Shown here: positions 6,802-15,940 of the stretch, in pieces
How positions within the stretch are numbered: position 1 is the stretch's first letter
Layout: every line of letters starts with the position of its first letter
Made by a program: the position numbers and the translations under genes
Assembly: GCF_900101745.1 (NCBI RefSeq)
Contig: NZ_FNAD01000016.1
Span: forward strand, 94,408 to 158,407
From: Glycomyces harbinensis
Lineage (GTDB): Bacteria > Actinomycetota > Actinomycetes > Mycobacteriales > Micromonosporaceae
Direction of reading: 5' to 3'
Length of the DNA stretch: 64,000 bases
Notes under the pieces: model-generated
What the model was told of the DNA's origin: nothing
The model's input: the letters and a program-made list of their open reading frames with translations, nothing else
Databases searched by the model: none

Positions 6802-7785
6802 CTAGCGTTCGGCCGCAGCGCCTTCGGGCGTCTTCACGCCGTCGGCGGCCGTGAAGCGCACGTCGAAGCGCCGCCACAGGAGCCGCTGGACGAGGAGCGT
6901 GCCGACGCCGGCGACGATCAGGCCCGCGACGTTCACGCCGAGCTGGATCAGCGACGCGCCGACCTCGTCCCAGTGCGCGAGCGCGATCGCGACGGCGATG
7001 TTCCCGGCCGCCGGGACCGTCGTGACCGAGATGAACACCCCGACCAGCGCCTGGGACTTGCGCGCCGTCATCGACAGGATGCCGGCGACCCCCGCGAGCA
7101 CCGCGACGATGAACGACCACCGGTCCGGGTGGATGATGAAGCTCGTCAGCGGCCGGTCGTCCAGCATGGACGGTTCGATCCAGCCGAACAGGCGGCTCAC
7201 CACCGCGCACGCCAAGGTCACCGCGATGGCGACCGCGAAGCCGACCGCGAGGGTCCGCAGGGACCGCCCGATCAGCGGCAGATCGCGTTGCAGCACACCG
7301 AAGCAGAACGCCGCGACCGGACCGAAGTCCGGGCCCAGGACCATCGCCCCGACGATGAGGATCGGCTGGTCCAGGAGCGCCCCGATCGCCGCGATCTGCA
7401 CGGCCAGCGCCAGGAACACCAGGTAGGACCAGGTCAGGCGCGTCTCCGCCGAGGTGCGGGCGGCCAGCTCCTCCCAGATGACGGCGTCCTCGGAGTGCCC
7501 GGGCGCCGCCTCCATCGCCTCGTCGGCCGCGGCCGAGATCGACAGGTCGATCTCCTCGACCGTGATGCCGCCGGACTCCTTGAGGCCGAGGCCGCGCAGG
7601 TCGGCGAGGATCTCGTTCGCGCCCTCGCGCGCGACGTCGAACTCGACGCAGTCGCCGGCGGGGTCGATCGCCGCCCCGGCCAACCGGGTCACGTTCGCGA
7701 CCGCGGGGCACTCGACGGCGAGGCGGAGGACGTCGTCGGTCAGTCCGACCGGGGTGATGACTCGAACATGCAGCACGTGCGGCAT
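6802..7785 (-). CDS. DUF389 membrane protein
   Basis: A 327-residue protein. It has a soluble N-terminal domain (about 1-115, starting MPHVLHVRVITPVGLTDDVL) and a membrane domain containing the DUF389 hallmark LIVGAMVLGPDFGPVAAF. About six or seven hydrophobic helices follow to the C-terminus. The family occurs widely in bacteria; its transport or sensing function is not established. It converges on the calcium-repeat gene and diverges from the NB-ARC regulator with about 136 bp between starts. Confidence 0.85.
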   Translation of the reverse strand: MPHVLHVRVITPVGLTDDVLRLAVECPAVANVTRLAGAAIDPAGDCVEFDVAREGANEILADLRGLGLKESGGITVEEIDLSISAAADEAMEAAPGHSEDAVIWEELAARTSAETRLTWSYLVFLALAVQIAAIGALLDQPILIVGAMVLGPDFGPVAAFCFGVLQRDLPLIGRSLRTLAVGFAVAIAVTLACAVVSRLFGWIEPSMLDDRPLTSFIIHPDRWSFIVAVLAGVAGILSMTARKSQALVGVFISVTTVPAAGNIAVAIALAHWDEVGASLIQLGVNVAGLIVAGVGTLLVQRLLWRRFDVRFTAADGVKTPEGAAAER

Positions 7786-7921
7786 TCTCCCCCACCGCGT
7801 CCACCGGCGCCGTGCCGCGCCCGGAGTCGCACCTCCGGCTGTCGGCGCTCGTGACGGACCCTGCGGTCTCCCCGCGGTCGGGGAAGGGAAGGTCGCGGAC
7901 CGCGCGGCCTATCATGGCGGT

Positions 7922-10378
7922 ATGCCTGACCGAGCGCTCGACGCCCGCAGCAACCTCCGGCCGCTCCGGCTGCGCGCGATGCTGACCCAGGAGGAACTGG
8001 CTCTCAAGGCCGGTGTCGGGACGCGTTCGATCCGCGACATCGAACTGGGGAAGGTCCGGCCGCAACCGAAGACGCTGCGGCTGCTCGCCGAGGCGCTGGG
8101 CCTCGAAGCCGAAGAGCGGGCGCTGCTGACCGGCGCTCCGGAACGGAGCGCGGCCGTGCCCCGCGAACTGCCGCGGGCGCTCACCGGGTTCGCCGGGCGC
8201 CAGCGGCCCGTGGACGAACTGCTGACGGCCGTCGCCGAAGGTGCCGCGGTCGTCGCGGTGCACGGGATGGCCGGCGTCGGCAAGACCTCGCTCGCGGTCC
8301 AGGTCGCCCACGTCCTCGCCCCCCGCTACCCCGACGGGCAGCTGTTCATCGACCTGCACGGGTTCGCCGTCGGGCCCCGGCCGGGCCTGGCCTCGGTCCT
8401 GACGCGGGTGCTGCGCGGCCTCGGCGCGGCCGAGAGCGCCCTCCCGGCGGACGTCGACGAGCTCACCGTCCGCTACCGCAGCGCCATCGCCGACCGCCGC
8501 GTGCTCCTGGTGTTCGACAACGCCGCGAGCGCGGACCAGTTGGAGGCGCTGCTGCCGGGGACGCCGGGCAGCCTCGTCCTGGCGACCAGCCGGCGAGATC
8601 TGTCGGCACTGACCGACGCGCACTCGGTGCCGCTGGAGGTCCCGCCGCTGCCCGAGGCCGTGGCGATGCTCAGCGCGGCGGCCGACGGCCGGATCACCGA
8701 CGACGAGGCCGCCGCGGTCGCGGAGCGCTGCGGGCGCCTGCCGCTCGCGATGGGCCTCGCGGCGGGCCGCCTGCGCAGCCGCCCCCTCTGGGGCGCCGCC
8801 GATCTGCTGTGGCGCCTCGCCGACGAGGACCGGCTGCTCGACGTGCTCGACACGGGGCACCGCGGCGTCGCCGCGGCGCTGCGCACCTCTTATGGCGAAC
8901 TCGACGCGGACCACCAGCGCCTGTTCCGCCTGATCGGCGTCGTCCCCGGCGACGACGTGGACGCCCGCGCCGCCGCCGTGCTGTGCGAGGTGGGTGAGGA
9001 GCAGGCCTCGGCGATGCTCGAGTCCCTCGTGGACGTGCATCTCGTGGAGACCCGTTCGGCGGGGCGGTACCGGCTGCACGACCTGGTGCGGCTGTTCGCG
9101 GCCAAGCTCGCCGAGGAGACCGAGGACGACCTCGACGGGGCCTTCTCCCGGCTGCTCGGCCTCTACCTGCACTACACCTACCAGGCGGCGTCGCTGATCG
9201 CGTCGGCGTACCAGCGGATCTTCACCGAGGAAGCGAAGAAGTTCGACATCGGGCTGCCCGGTCTCACCGACCATGAGGGCGCCTCGACGTGGTACCGGGT
9301 CGAACGCGACAACCTCGCGGCCGCCGTGTTCGCGGCCGAGCGCCAGGGGCGGCTCGAATCGGCCTGGCACCTGGCCACCGCCTTCAGCGCGTTCCGGTTG
9401 CACGACAGGGACGTGGAGCTGCACCTCGCGGTCAACGGCACCGCGCTGGACATCGCCCGCCGGCTCGGCGACGAGCAGAAGGTGGCCCACTCGCTGGGAG
9501 ACCGGGGGCGACACCTCATCGTCGCCGGCAGGCGCGAGGAGTCGATCGGCTGCCTCGACCAGGCCGCCGCGCTCGAGCAGAAGCTCGGCGACATCGGCGC
9601 CGCGACGCTGGCGCTCAGGAACATCGGGCTCCTGCACCGGCAGTCGGGACGGTTCACCGAAGCCCTCGACGTCTACCGCAGCGCGCTCGCGCTGGCCGAG
9701 ACCGCCTCGGACGGGGCGGCGCTCATGCTCATCAACTCGAACATGATCGTCCCGCTGCTGCGGCTCGGCCGCCTCGCGGACGCCGGGCACTGCCTGGCGG
9801 AGGCGGAACGGCTCATGGACGCCGACGACGACTACAGCGTCGGGCGGATCGAGAACTTCCACGGGACTTTCGCGCGCGAGCACGGGGACCCGGTCAAGGC
9901 ATTGTCGATACACACCTCCTGCTTCGAGCGCTGCCGGCAGCGGGGGCTTCAGGAGGGGTTCACCCCGGTGCTCATCGAGCTCGGAGAAGACCTGCTGCAC
10001 CTGGGCCGCGGCGCCGAGGCCATCGCGCACCTGAACCGGGCGGTCGAGCACGCGGAGGGCCTGGCGTACCCGTCGGACGAGCGTTCCGCCAGGAACGGTC
10101 TCGGCCGCGCGCTCACCGCCTCGGGGCGTCCCGAGGCGGCGGTCGCGGAGCACGAGCGGGCGGCGGCCCTCGCCGAGTCCCATGAGGACCCTTATGAGGC
10201 GGCGCGGGCCCACCACGGCCTCGCCGACGCCTACGGCCGGATGGGCGACGCTGGGGCCGAGTTGCGGCACGCGCGCCTCGCGGCCCGCGGCTACGCGGGC
10301 TGCGGCGTGCCCGAGGCGGCCGAGCTGGAGGGACGCGTGGAGCGGCTCCGTTCGGCGGCGGGGACGCCTCAGGACTGA
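7922..10378 (+). CDS. XRE HTH, NB-ARC and TPR regulator
   Basis: An 818-residue three-part protein. An XRE HTH occupies about 10-65 (MLTQEELALKAGVGTRSIRD). An NB-ARC/STAND ATPase follows, with Walker A HGMAGVGKTSL (about 118) and Walker B RRVLLVFDNA, then a winged-helix region (YRLHDLVRLFAAKLA). TPR-like helices run from about 470 to the end. Such STAND regulators switch on nearby genes after ligand or ATP binding. A TATCAT box at 7910-7915 sits exactly 6 nt before the ATG and no ribosome site is seen, so the mRNA is probably leaderless. Its target is not evident from the neighbours. The 3' end overlaps the convergent exonuclease gene by 10 nt. Confidence 0.88.
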   Translation: MPDRALDARSNLRPLRLRAMLTQEELALKAGVGTRSIRDIELGKVRPQPKTLRLLAEALGLEAEERALLTGAPERSAAVPRELPRALTGFAGRQRPVDELLTAVAEGAAVVAVHGMAGVGKTSLAVQVAHVLAPRYPDGQLFIDLHGFAVGPRPGLASVLTRVLRGLGAAESALPADVDELTVRYRSAIADRRVLLVFDNAASADQLEALLPGTPGSLVLATSRRDLSALTDAHSVPLEVPPLPEAVAMLSAAADGRITDDEAAAVAERCGRLPLAMGLAAGRLRSRPLWGAADLLWRLADEDRLLDVLDTGHRGVAAALRTSYGELDADHQRLFRLIGVVPGDDVDARAAAVLCEVGEEQASAMLESLVDVHLVETRSAGRYRLHDLVRLFAAKLAEETEDDLDGAFSRLLGLYLHYTYQAASLIASAYQRIFTEEAKKFDIGLPGLTDHEGASTWYRVERDNLAAAVFAAERQGRLESAWHLATAFSAFRLHDRDVELHLAVNGTALDIARRLGDEQKVAHSLGDRGRHLIVAGRREESIGCLDQAAALEQKLGDIGAATLALRNIGLLHRQSGRFTEALDVYRSALALAETASDGAALMLINSNMIVPLLRLGRLADAGHCLAEAERLMDADDDYSVGRIENFHGTFAREHGDPVKALSIHTSCFERCRQRGLQEGFTPVLIELGEDLLHLGRGAEAIAHLNRAVEHAEGLAYPSDERSARNGLGRALTASGRPEAAVAEHERAAALAESHEDPYEAARAHHGLADAYGRMGDAGAELRHARLAARGYAGCGVPEAAELEGRVERLRSAAGTPQD

Positions 10379-10929
10379 GGCCAACCGCCTCGGGCCGCGA
10401 CATCGAGGACCAGGGCGGCGATGTTCCAGGCGTCGTCCGCTCCGCTGTGGTGGCGGCCTTCCAGAGGCAGGCCCGCGATGTCGAGCGCGGCGGCCATGCC
10501 CGGTCTGCGGGGCAGGTCGCGGATGTCGGTGAAGACCCGCTTGACGTTGGTGTGGCGGCTGCCGAACGGGTAGCGGGTGCCGGTGGCGCGGCACTGGCGC
10601 TCGAACTGTCTGCGGTCGTAGTCGCCCCAGCTCGCCCACGGGCGCGAGTCGGCCCGGTGCTCGTCGGCGAGGATCCGGCAGGCTTCGGCGAATTCGACGC
10701 CGGTGTCGACCTCCTCCTGGGTGAGGCCGGTCAGCTCGGTGCAGAAGCCGCTCACGCGGGACCGGCGCGGCCGAACGAGGATGCGGTGCTTGGCGATGCG
10801 CTCGCGCGCGCCCAGATCGACCACGGTCAGGCCGATCTCGATGATCTCGCCGACCATGCCCGGCGGCGGCTGCGCCTCCCAGCAGGTCGCCTCGACGTCG
10901 ATCACGTTCAGCCGGGTGCGGGGGTCCAT
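10369..10929 (-). CDS. DEDDh 3'-5' exonuclease (ERI-1/KapD-like)
   Basis: A 186-residue RNase T-fold exonuclease. Exo I is VIDVEATCW (D11, E13). The Exo II region is SWGDYDRRQFERQC and Exo III is HHSGADDAWNIA, with His and Asp in DEDDh spacing. The family trims RNA or DNA 3' ends. I chose ATG 10929 because TACGCT (10937-10942) lies 7 nt upstream, as in other leaderless genes here; an ATG nine codons earlier has AAGGG right against it. It converges on the NB-ARC regulator. Confidence 0.85.
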   Translation of the reverse strand: MDPRTRLNVIDVEATCWEAQPPPGMVGEIIEIGLTVVDLGARERIAKHRILVRPRRSRVSGFCTELTGLTQEEVDTGVEFAEACRILADEHRADSRPWASWGDYDRRQFERQCRATGTRYPFGSRHTNVKRVFTDIRDLPRRPGMAAALDIAGLPLEGRHHSGADDAWNIAALVLDVAARGGWPQS

Positions 10930-10978
10930 ACGTTGCAGCGTAAGGGATTCGTCCATCCCTTATCGCCGGCGAGCGGGT

Positions 10979-11644
10979 CTACAGGTCCATGGGTTCGGCG
11001 AAGCGGCGGAATGCGCCGCGTTCGGTGTGCATCCTCCAGAGCGTGTCGGCGAGGAGGTCGGGGTCGTGCGTGGGATGGCCGGGCCTGATCGCACCGGGGA
11101 TGATGAGCTGTCCGACATGGATGTTCTCGGCGGCGAGCACGTCGTGCATCATCGTGGCGAACGCGGTCTCCCCGGCGAACGCGATCGAGGTGCCCGCGAC
11201 CCTGGGGTTGGGCTTCGCGCCGCTGCCGCCGTTGACGAACAGCATCGAGCCCCGGCCGAGGGACCGCATCCCCTGCAGGACCTGGTGCGCCGCGGCAACC
11301 GGGCCGTACACGGAGAACTCCACGGCTCCGGCGAGGTCGCCGGCGGTGGTCTCCAGGACCGGGCGCAGGAACTCCTTCTGCGGCAGCGGGCTGTACTCCA
11401 GCACCTCGATCGGCCCGAGTTCCTGGGTCGCGCGGTCGAGGGCGGCGGTCAGGGACTTCGTGTCCCGGACGCTGGCGGCGTACCCGCGCGCGTTCAGGCC
11501 CTCCTCCCCGAGTTCGGCGGCGAGGGCGTCCAGGCGCTCCTGGTTGCGGGAGACGAGGGCGATGTCGAAGCCCTCGGCGCCGAACCTGCGGGCGACGGCG
11601 GCTCCCAGGCCCCTGCCCGCTCCGACGATCGCAATGGTGGTCAT
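10979..11644 (-). CDS. Short-chain dehydrogenase/reductase family protein
   Basis: A 221-residue SDR with cofactor motif IAIVGAGRGLGAAVARRFGA (GxxxGxG) and the central LFVNGGSGAKPNP strand. The usual YxxxK pair is replaced (the region reads AGTSIAFAGETAFATMMHDVL), so catalysis may be lost or different. The ATG overlaps the stop of the upstream HTH regulator gene by 4 nt, so the two are cotranscribed and the regulator probably controls it. Confidence 0.82.
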   Translation of the reverse strand: MTTIAIVGAGRGLGAAVARRFGAEGFDIALVSRNQERLDALAAELGEEGLNARGYAASVRDTKSLTAALDRATQELGPIEVLEYSPLPQKEFLRPVLETTAGDLAGAVEFSVYGPVAAAHQVLQGMRSLGRGSMLFVNGGSGAKPNPRVAGTSIAFAGETAFATMMHDVLAAENIHVGQLIIPGAIRPGHPTHDPDLLADTLWRMHTERGAFRRFAEPMDL

Positions 11645-12531
11645 GTCTGCTCCTCTGTTGCGGTGGAACGGGACCGGAGGCGCACCGGCTCGGCCTCGCG
11701 GGTGGCGGCCCAGGCTTCGAGCAGCGCGAACTTGTCGGCGGACTCGGTGCCGGGCGGGACGCTGTAGGTGACGATCTGGAGCCCGGACTCGTCGGGCATC
11801 GCGAACACGTCGAAGGCGACCTCGACGACGCCGACCTCGGGGTGGCGGAACGACTTGGTGCCGGTGCGGTGCTGGTGCACGTCGTGCCCGGCCCAGTCGG
11901 TGCGGAACTGCGGACTGCGCGTGGAGAGTTCCCCGATCAGCGCGGTCAGGTCCTCGTTCAGCGGGTCGCGCCCGGCTTCGAGGCGGATGATCGCCGCGGT
12001 GGTGCGGCGGGCCGCGGGCCAGTCGACGTAGAAGTCCTTCGCGCGGGAGTCGAGGAAGATGAACCGCGCGATGTTCGGCGTGCCGCCCGAGTCGTAGATC
12101 GGGGAGTACAGGGCCCGGCCCATGAGGTTGGCGGCGATGAGGTCCTGGCTCGCGTTGTGCACGATCGCGGGCACCGTCATGTGGTCCAGGACCCGCTGCA
12201 CGGAGGCGCGCACGGTCTGCCCGGCCGGCTCGCGGTGGCGCACCGCGGCCTTGGGCGCGGTGCGGGCCAGGTCGAACAGGTACTCGCGTTCGACGTCGTT
12301 GAGGTGCAGCGCCCGGGCGATCGCGGTCAGGACGCTCTCGGAGGCGCCGCGGATGTTGCCGCGCTCCAGGCGCGTGTAGTAGTCGAGGCTGATGTTCGCC
12401 AGCAGCGCGACCTCCTCACGCCGCAGGCCGGGCACGCGCCGCTCCCCGATGTCGGGCAGGCCCGCCTGCTCGGGGGTGATGTTCGCGCGGCGGGACACCA
12501 GGAAGTCCCGCACCTCGTCCTTGGTGCTCAT
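11641..12531 (-). CDS. Helix-turn-helix regulator with MmyB-like ligand domain
   Basis: A 296-residue protein. An XRE HTH (about 22-75) contains VPGLRREEVALLANISLDYY, the signature of the actinobacterial MmyB family. A C-terminal MmyB/PAS-like ligand domain (about 105-270) contains IVHNASQDLIAANLMGRALY. Such regulators often control a neighbouring SDR or oxidoreductase gene; here an SDR gene follows with a 4-nt overlap and an alcohol dehydrogenase gene precedes. A perfect GGTTCC-gac-GGAACC palindrome (12568-12582) lies 37 bp upstream and is a good operator candidate. Confidence 0.88.
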   Translation of the reverse strand: MSTKDEVRDFLVSRRANITPEQAGLPDIGERRVPGLRREEVALLANISLDYYTRLERGNIRGASESVLTAIARALHLNDVEREYLFDLARTAPKAAVRHREPAGQTVRASVQRVLDHMTVPAIVHNASQDLIAANLMGRALYSPIYDSGGTPNIARFIFLDSRAKDFYVDWPAARRTTAAIIRLEAGRDPLNEDLTALIGELSTRSPQFRTDWAGHDVHQHRTGTKSFRHPEVGVVEVAFDVFAMPDESGLQIVTYSVPPGTESADKFALLEAWAATREAEPVRLRSRSTATEEQT

Positions 12532-12556
12532 GGCTCCTACGGTAGATCGGCGCCGG

Positions 12557-12595
12557 GCGCCCTGGGAGGTTCCGACGGAACCCCCCAGGGGGCGC
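12557..12595. promoter_or_regulatory. Hairpin/palindrome between ADH and HTH genes
   Basis: Arms at 12557-12573 and 12577-12595 pair over about 16 bp with one mismatch and a small bulge, around a perfect 15-bp palindrome GGTTCC-gac-GGAACC (12568-12582). Downstream of the alcohol dehydrogenase stop it would work as a terminator. As DNA it would serve as a dimeric operator for the HTH regulator that starts at 12531. Both uses are possible. Confidence 0.55.
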
Positions 12596-12602
12596 GGGCG
12601 CG

Positions 12603-13625
12603 TCAGACCGTGAGGAGGACCTTGACGGCGCGGCGCTCGTCCATCGCCCGGTAGCCTTCGGCGGCCCGCTCGATGGGCAGGGTCAGGTCGAAGACCTTGC
12701 CGGGGTCGATCTTGCGGTCCCAGATCAGCTGAACGAGGTCGGGCAGGAACCGGCGCACGGGCGCGGGCCCGCCGTGCAGGTGCACGCCGGAGAAGAACAG
12801 CTCCTGCCCCGGCAGCTCCACGCCGTGCGAGACGCCGACGAAGCCGATGTGCCCGCCGGGGCGCGTGGCGCGGATGGCCTGCATCATCGACTCCTGCGTG
12901 CCGACCGCCTCGATCACCGAGTGGGCGCCGAGGCCGTTCGTCAGCTCCTTGATCTTCGCGACGCCCTCGTCGCCGCGCTCCTCCACGATGTCGGTGGCGC
13001 CGTACTCGCGGGCCAGGGCCTGGCGGTCGGCGTGGCGGGACATCGCGATGATCCGCTCGGCCCCGAGCTGCTCGGCGGCCAGGACCCCCATGAGACCCAC
13101 GGCGCCGTCGCCGACGACCGCCACGGTCTTCCCGGGACCGGCCTCGGCCGCGACGGCCGCGAACCAACCGGTCCCCAGCACGTCCGAGGCGGCCAGGAGC
13201 GAAGGAATCAGGTCCGCATCGGGCCGGCCGGGCGTGGCGACGAGCGTGCCGTCCGCGTTGGCGATGCGGGCCCGCTCGGCCTGGGTGCCGGACTCGACCG
13301 ACACGAAGGCGGCGTGGACGCACTGGGACTGGTACCCGGCCCGGCAGATCTCGCAGGTGTTGTCGGAGGTGACGAACGACCCGACCACGAAGTCGCCGAC
13401 CTTCACGTTCCGCACCGCGTCGCCGATCCGCTCCACGACGCCGACGTACTCGTGGCCCATCGCCAGGTGGTCGACGGGCTCGACGCCCCGGAACGGCCAC
13501 AGGTCCGACCCGCAGATGCAGGTCGCGCTGATCTTGATGACCGCGTCGGTCGGCTCGATGATCTCCGGGTCCGGACGGTCCTCCACCTGGACGTCGCCGG
13601 GACTGTGCATGACTACTCCGCGCAT
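12603..13625 (-). CDS. Zinc-dependent alcohol dehydrogenase family protein
   Basis: A 340-residue MDR enzyme. The catalytic zinc site region is CICGSDLWPFRG with GHEYVGVVE. The structural zinc loop is reduced (CEICRAGYQSQC, three Cys). The NAD(P) motif is VAVVGDGAVGLMGVLAAEQL. Start ATG 13625 has AAGGGAG 5 nt upstream. It likely oxidises or reduces small alcohols or aldehydes; the substrate is unclear. It lies upstream of the HTH-SDR pair in the same direction, divided by a strong hairpin. Confidence 0.88.
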   Translation of the reverse strand: MRGVVMHSPGDVQVEDRPDPEIIEPTDAVIKISATCICGSDLWPFRGVEPVDHLAMGHEYVGVVERIGDAVRNVKVGDFVVGSFVTSDNTCEICRAGYQSQCVHAAFVSVESGTQAERARIANADGTLVATPGRPDADLIPSLLAASDVLGTGWFAAVAAEAGPGKTVAVVGDGAVGLMGVLAAEQLGAERIIAMSRHADRQALAREYGATDIVEERGDEGVAKIKELTNGLGAHSVIEAVGTQESMMQAIRATRPGGHIGFVGVSHGVELPGQELFFSGVHLHGGPAPVRRFLPDLVQLIWDRKIDPGKVFDLTLPIERAAEGYRAMDERRAVKVLLTV

Positions 13626-13652
13626 GGGCGCTCCCTTTCGGTCTGCGGTGCC

Positions 13653-13671
13653 GCGCCGCTTCGTGCGGCGC
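13653..13671. repeat. GC-rich TTCG-loop hairpin
   Basis: A perfect 7-bp stem GCGCCGC (13653-13659) and GCGGCGC (13665-13671) closes a TTCGT loop in the divergent gap between the ADH and thioesterase genes. Being 28 bp upstream of the ADH start, it could lie in the 5' leader or act as a binding site. Nothing else is evident in the 269-bp gap. Confidence 0.4.
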
Positions 13672-13894
13672 GCGGCGGCACCGGCTCCCGTTCGATGCAA
13701 CCCGCGCCGACCGCCCCGTGGGAGGGACGGACAGAACCCCTCACGCGGGCCGCCATCGCCGCCCTTCTTCCTACCAGGGGATTCGGTCACGACATGCGGC
13801 ATTGGGGAACCCCGCCGCCGGGCGGCGACTTCGCGCGCCGGGCGGGTTCGCGGATACTGGTGGCGGACGGCCGACCGAACCGAAGAGGAGCGCC

Positions 13895-14545
13895 ATGACC
13901 ACCGACGCATCGGAACCCGACCGGCGACGCGAGGCGGTCGCCGCCCTCGGCGGCGGACTGCGGCGCCTGACCGAGGCGGCGGTGCGGTCCACGGCCCCGA
14001 CCGGGGAACTGCACGCCCTCGCCGAGCAGGTCGAGAAGCTCGCGGCCGACCTGGAGGCGGCGGGCCGGCGCCCGGTCGGGTCGATCCCGGAGTTCGACGA
14101 CCTGCGCGTGGGGCGGCGCGCCTACAGCCCCGTGACCGGCGACGGCCATCCCGGTGCTCCCCCGGTCGCCATGGCGCGCGCTGAGAACGGCGTGAAGGGG
14201 ACGTTCACCCTGGGCATGGCGCACGAGGGGCCGCCGAGGTTCGCCCACGGCGGCGTCACCGCCCTGGTGCTCGACGAGCTCATGGGCTGGGCCGCGCGCA
14301 CCACCGGCAGCCCTTCGATGACGGTGGACCTCAGGTTCGCCTATCGCGGCCCGGTGCCGCTGAACGCACCGCTCATCGCCGAGGCCGAGGTGACCGAGCG
14401 GGACGGCAGGTCCATCCGGGTCCGGGGCCGCATCGCGGCCGAGGCCCGGCCGGACGAGACGCTGGTGGAGGCGGACGGCCGGTTCGTCGTCCCCGCCCCC
14501 GAACAGGTCAGCGCGCTCTTCCCGGGCATGGAGCATTTGCTGTAA
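13895..14545 (+). CDS. PaaI-type hotdog thioesterase
   Basis: A 216-residue protein. An N-terminal helical extension (about 1-70) precedes a hotdog domain. The hotdog helix signature is FAHGGVTALVLDELMGWAA, followed by MTVDLRFAYRGPVPLNAPL, the pattern of PaaI/YbgC-like acyl-CoA thioesterases. GAGGAG lies 5 nt before the ATG. It probably hydrolyses an acyl-CoA; the acyl group cannot be told. Divergent from the alcohol dehydrogenase. Confidence 0.87.
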   Translation: MTTDASEPDRRREAVAALGGGLRRLTEAAVRSTAPTGELHALAEQVEKLAADLEAAGRRPVGSIPEFDDLRVGRRAYSPVTGDGHPGAPPVAMARAENGVKGTFTLGMAHEGPPRFAHGGVTALVLDELMGWAARTTGSPSMTVDLRFAYRGPVPLNAPLIAEAEVTERDGRSIRVRGRIAAEARPDETLVEADGRFVVPAPEQVSALFPGMEHLL

Positions 14546-14637
14546 CGGGACTTGCCGGGTGGACGACGGGGCCGATGAACCGGCGCTCGCGGGCAGGGCC
14601 CGGAACGCCGTGCAAAGCGCCCGCATGAGCACCGGCC

Positions 14638-14928
14638 TCAGGCCAGCAGTTTGGCCTTGGCCGCCGCGAACTCGGCGTCCGTGAGCGCTCCGGCGTCGTG
14701 GAGCTCCGCGAGCCGGCCGAGCTTGGCGATCACGTCGTCGCCGGCGGGCGGCGGAGCGGCGGCGGGCGGGGCCTGCTGCTCGCGGTACGCCTGGGCGTCC
14801 GCCTGGGTCTGTTCCCGTGAGGAGGCGGCCCGGTTCATCGAGCGGTTCACCGCGCCCGCGGTGCCCGCGATGACGGCCGTGCGCGCCATCGTGCCGAGCA
14901 GGCCGGGTCGTCCGATGCGTCGAGGCAT
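14638..14928 (-). CDS. SHOCT-domain small protein
   Basis: A 96-residue protein. A short hydrophobic segment (LLGTMARTAVIAGTAGAVN) and a Gln/Pro/Ala-rich linker precede a C-terminal SHOCT domain: IAKLGRLAELHDAGALTDAE then FAAAKAKLL. SHOCT modules are small tetramerisation or membrane-tethering helices. It lies 10 bp downstream of the DUF6325 gene, so the two form an operon, a common pairing in actinobacteria. Confidence 0.9.
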   Translation of the reverse strand: MPRRIGRPGLLGTMARTAVIAGTAGAVNRSMNRAASSREQTQADAQAYREQQAPPAAAPPPAGDDVIAKLGRLAELHDAGALTDAEFAAAKAKLLA

Positions 14929-14938
14929 GGTCTCGCTC

Positions 14939-15349
14939 CTATCCCGCGGTGCCGGTGAGTTCGTCGATGGCGGCGGCGGGGACCCGCTCCCAGTCCAGGA
15001 GGTGTCCGCCCGCGTCGCGGACGGATTGGGCGAGCGTGCCCGCCCAGGAGTGCTCGAACAGGAGCATGCCGATCGCGGTGTCGGGCTGGAGCTCATCGGC
15101 GACCGCTTCGGCGTCTTCGGCGCCGAGGAGGTCGGCGGGCTCGCCCACGAGGGCCGCGAGGCGCTTGTCGACGCCGGAGGCCTCGAGCCAGGCGATCGAG
15201 CCGTCCGCGCCGCGGCTGACCAGCAGCGCGTCGAGCACCGTGATCGTGCCGTCGGCGGCGAGCCGTTCGAGTTCGGTGAGGATCCTGCCGTCGAACCGGT
15301 TGCCGGAGAACTCCACCAGCACCAGGTCCACCGGGGCCTTGCCGTCCAT
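14939..15349 (-). CDS. DUF6325/DUF1269-like protein
   Basis: A 136-residue soluble protein starting MDGKAPVDLVLVEFSGNRFD. The domain has two similar halves, each with strand, helix and strand (ILTELERLAADGTITVLDAL and LLFEHSWAGTLAQSVRDAGG). It resembles the DUF6325/DUF1269 family found beside SHOCT proteins. GGGAGG lies 5 nt before the ATG. Function is not known. Confidence 0.8.
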   Translation of the reverse strand: MDGKAPVDLVLVEFSGNRFDGRILTELERLAADGTITVLDALLVSRGADGSIAWLEASGVDKRLAALVGEPADLLGAEDAEAVADELQPDTAIGMLLFEHSWAGTLAQSVRDAGGHLLDWERVPAAAIDELTGTAG

Positions 15350-15519
15350 ACGCGCCTCCCGTCGCAGTGCGCAGCCGCGCCGGGGCGGCTCCTTTCCGGA
15401 ACGCTACACGGCGGAACGGACGGCGGAGGCGAATCTCGCAGGCGGACGATTCGGCCGAGTCGGGCGCGGGCGGGCCTGCGCCGGTCCATCATCGAGGTGG
15501 TACGCGGATCGGGGGACCC

Positions 15520-15933
15520 ATGACGTCGAGATCGTCCAATGCGAGGCACACGCTGCCCGCGGCGCTGCTCCTGCTGCTGGGCGGGTGCTGGCAGATCGGC
15601 ACCGGAGTCCAGGCCCTGGCCACGGGCGGGTACTTCACCGCGCCGGACGGCTACTCGTTCGCGTTCAGCATCGCCGCCTGGGGCTGGGTCCACCTCATCG
15701 TCGGTGTCGTCGCGGCCGCGGTGGGCGTCGCGCTGTTCCGCGGCGGATCGACGGCGCGCCTGCTGGGCCTGGCGCTGGCCTCGGCCTCGCTGATCGCGAA
15801 CTTCCTGTGGCTGCCGATCGAGCCGTTGTGGTCGGTGGCCCTCATCGGACTCGACGTGGTCGTGATCTGGTCGCTCGCGACGGCCGGTGGGCGGTTGGCG
15901 ATCAGGTTCGACGACGGAGCGGACCGGACCTAG
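15520..15933 (+). CDS. DUF7144-like four-helix membrane protein
   Basis: A 137-residue protein with four hydrophobic helices: about 9-30, 45-68, 74-96 and 100-124. The loop YFTAPDGYSFAFSIAAWGWV with HLIVGVVAAAVGVALFRG is the common actinobacterial DUF7144 pattern. GGGGG precedes the ATG by 4 nt. Role unknown. Its end converges on the large membrane-protein gene with only 7 bp between. Confidence 0.82.
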   Translation: MTSRSSNARHTLPAALLLLLGGCWQIGTGVQALATGGYFTAPDGYSFAFSIAAWGWVHLIVGVVAAAVGVALFRGGSTARLLGLALASASLIANFLWLPIEPLWSVALIGLDVVVIWSLATAGGRLAIRFDDGADRT

Positions 15934-15940
15934 GCGCGCC

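Noticed and set aside
6386..10639. A 1417-codon open frame on the minus strand across several genes
   Set aside because: Its translation is Arg/Gly/Pro-rich with no domains, and it lies opposite the clear NB-ARC regulator and across the calcium-repeat and DUF389 genes. High GC leaves antisense frames open.
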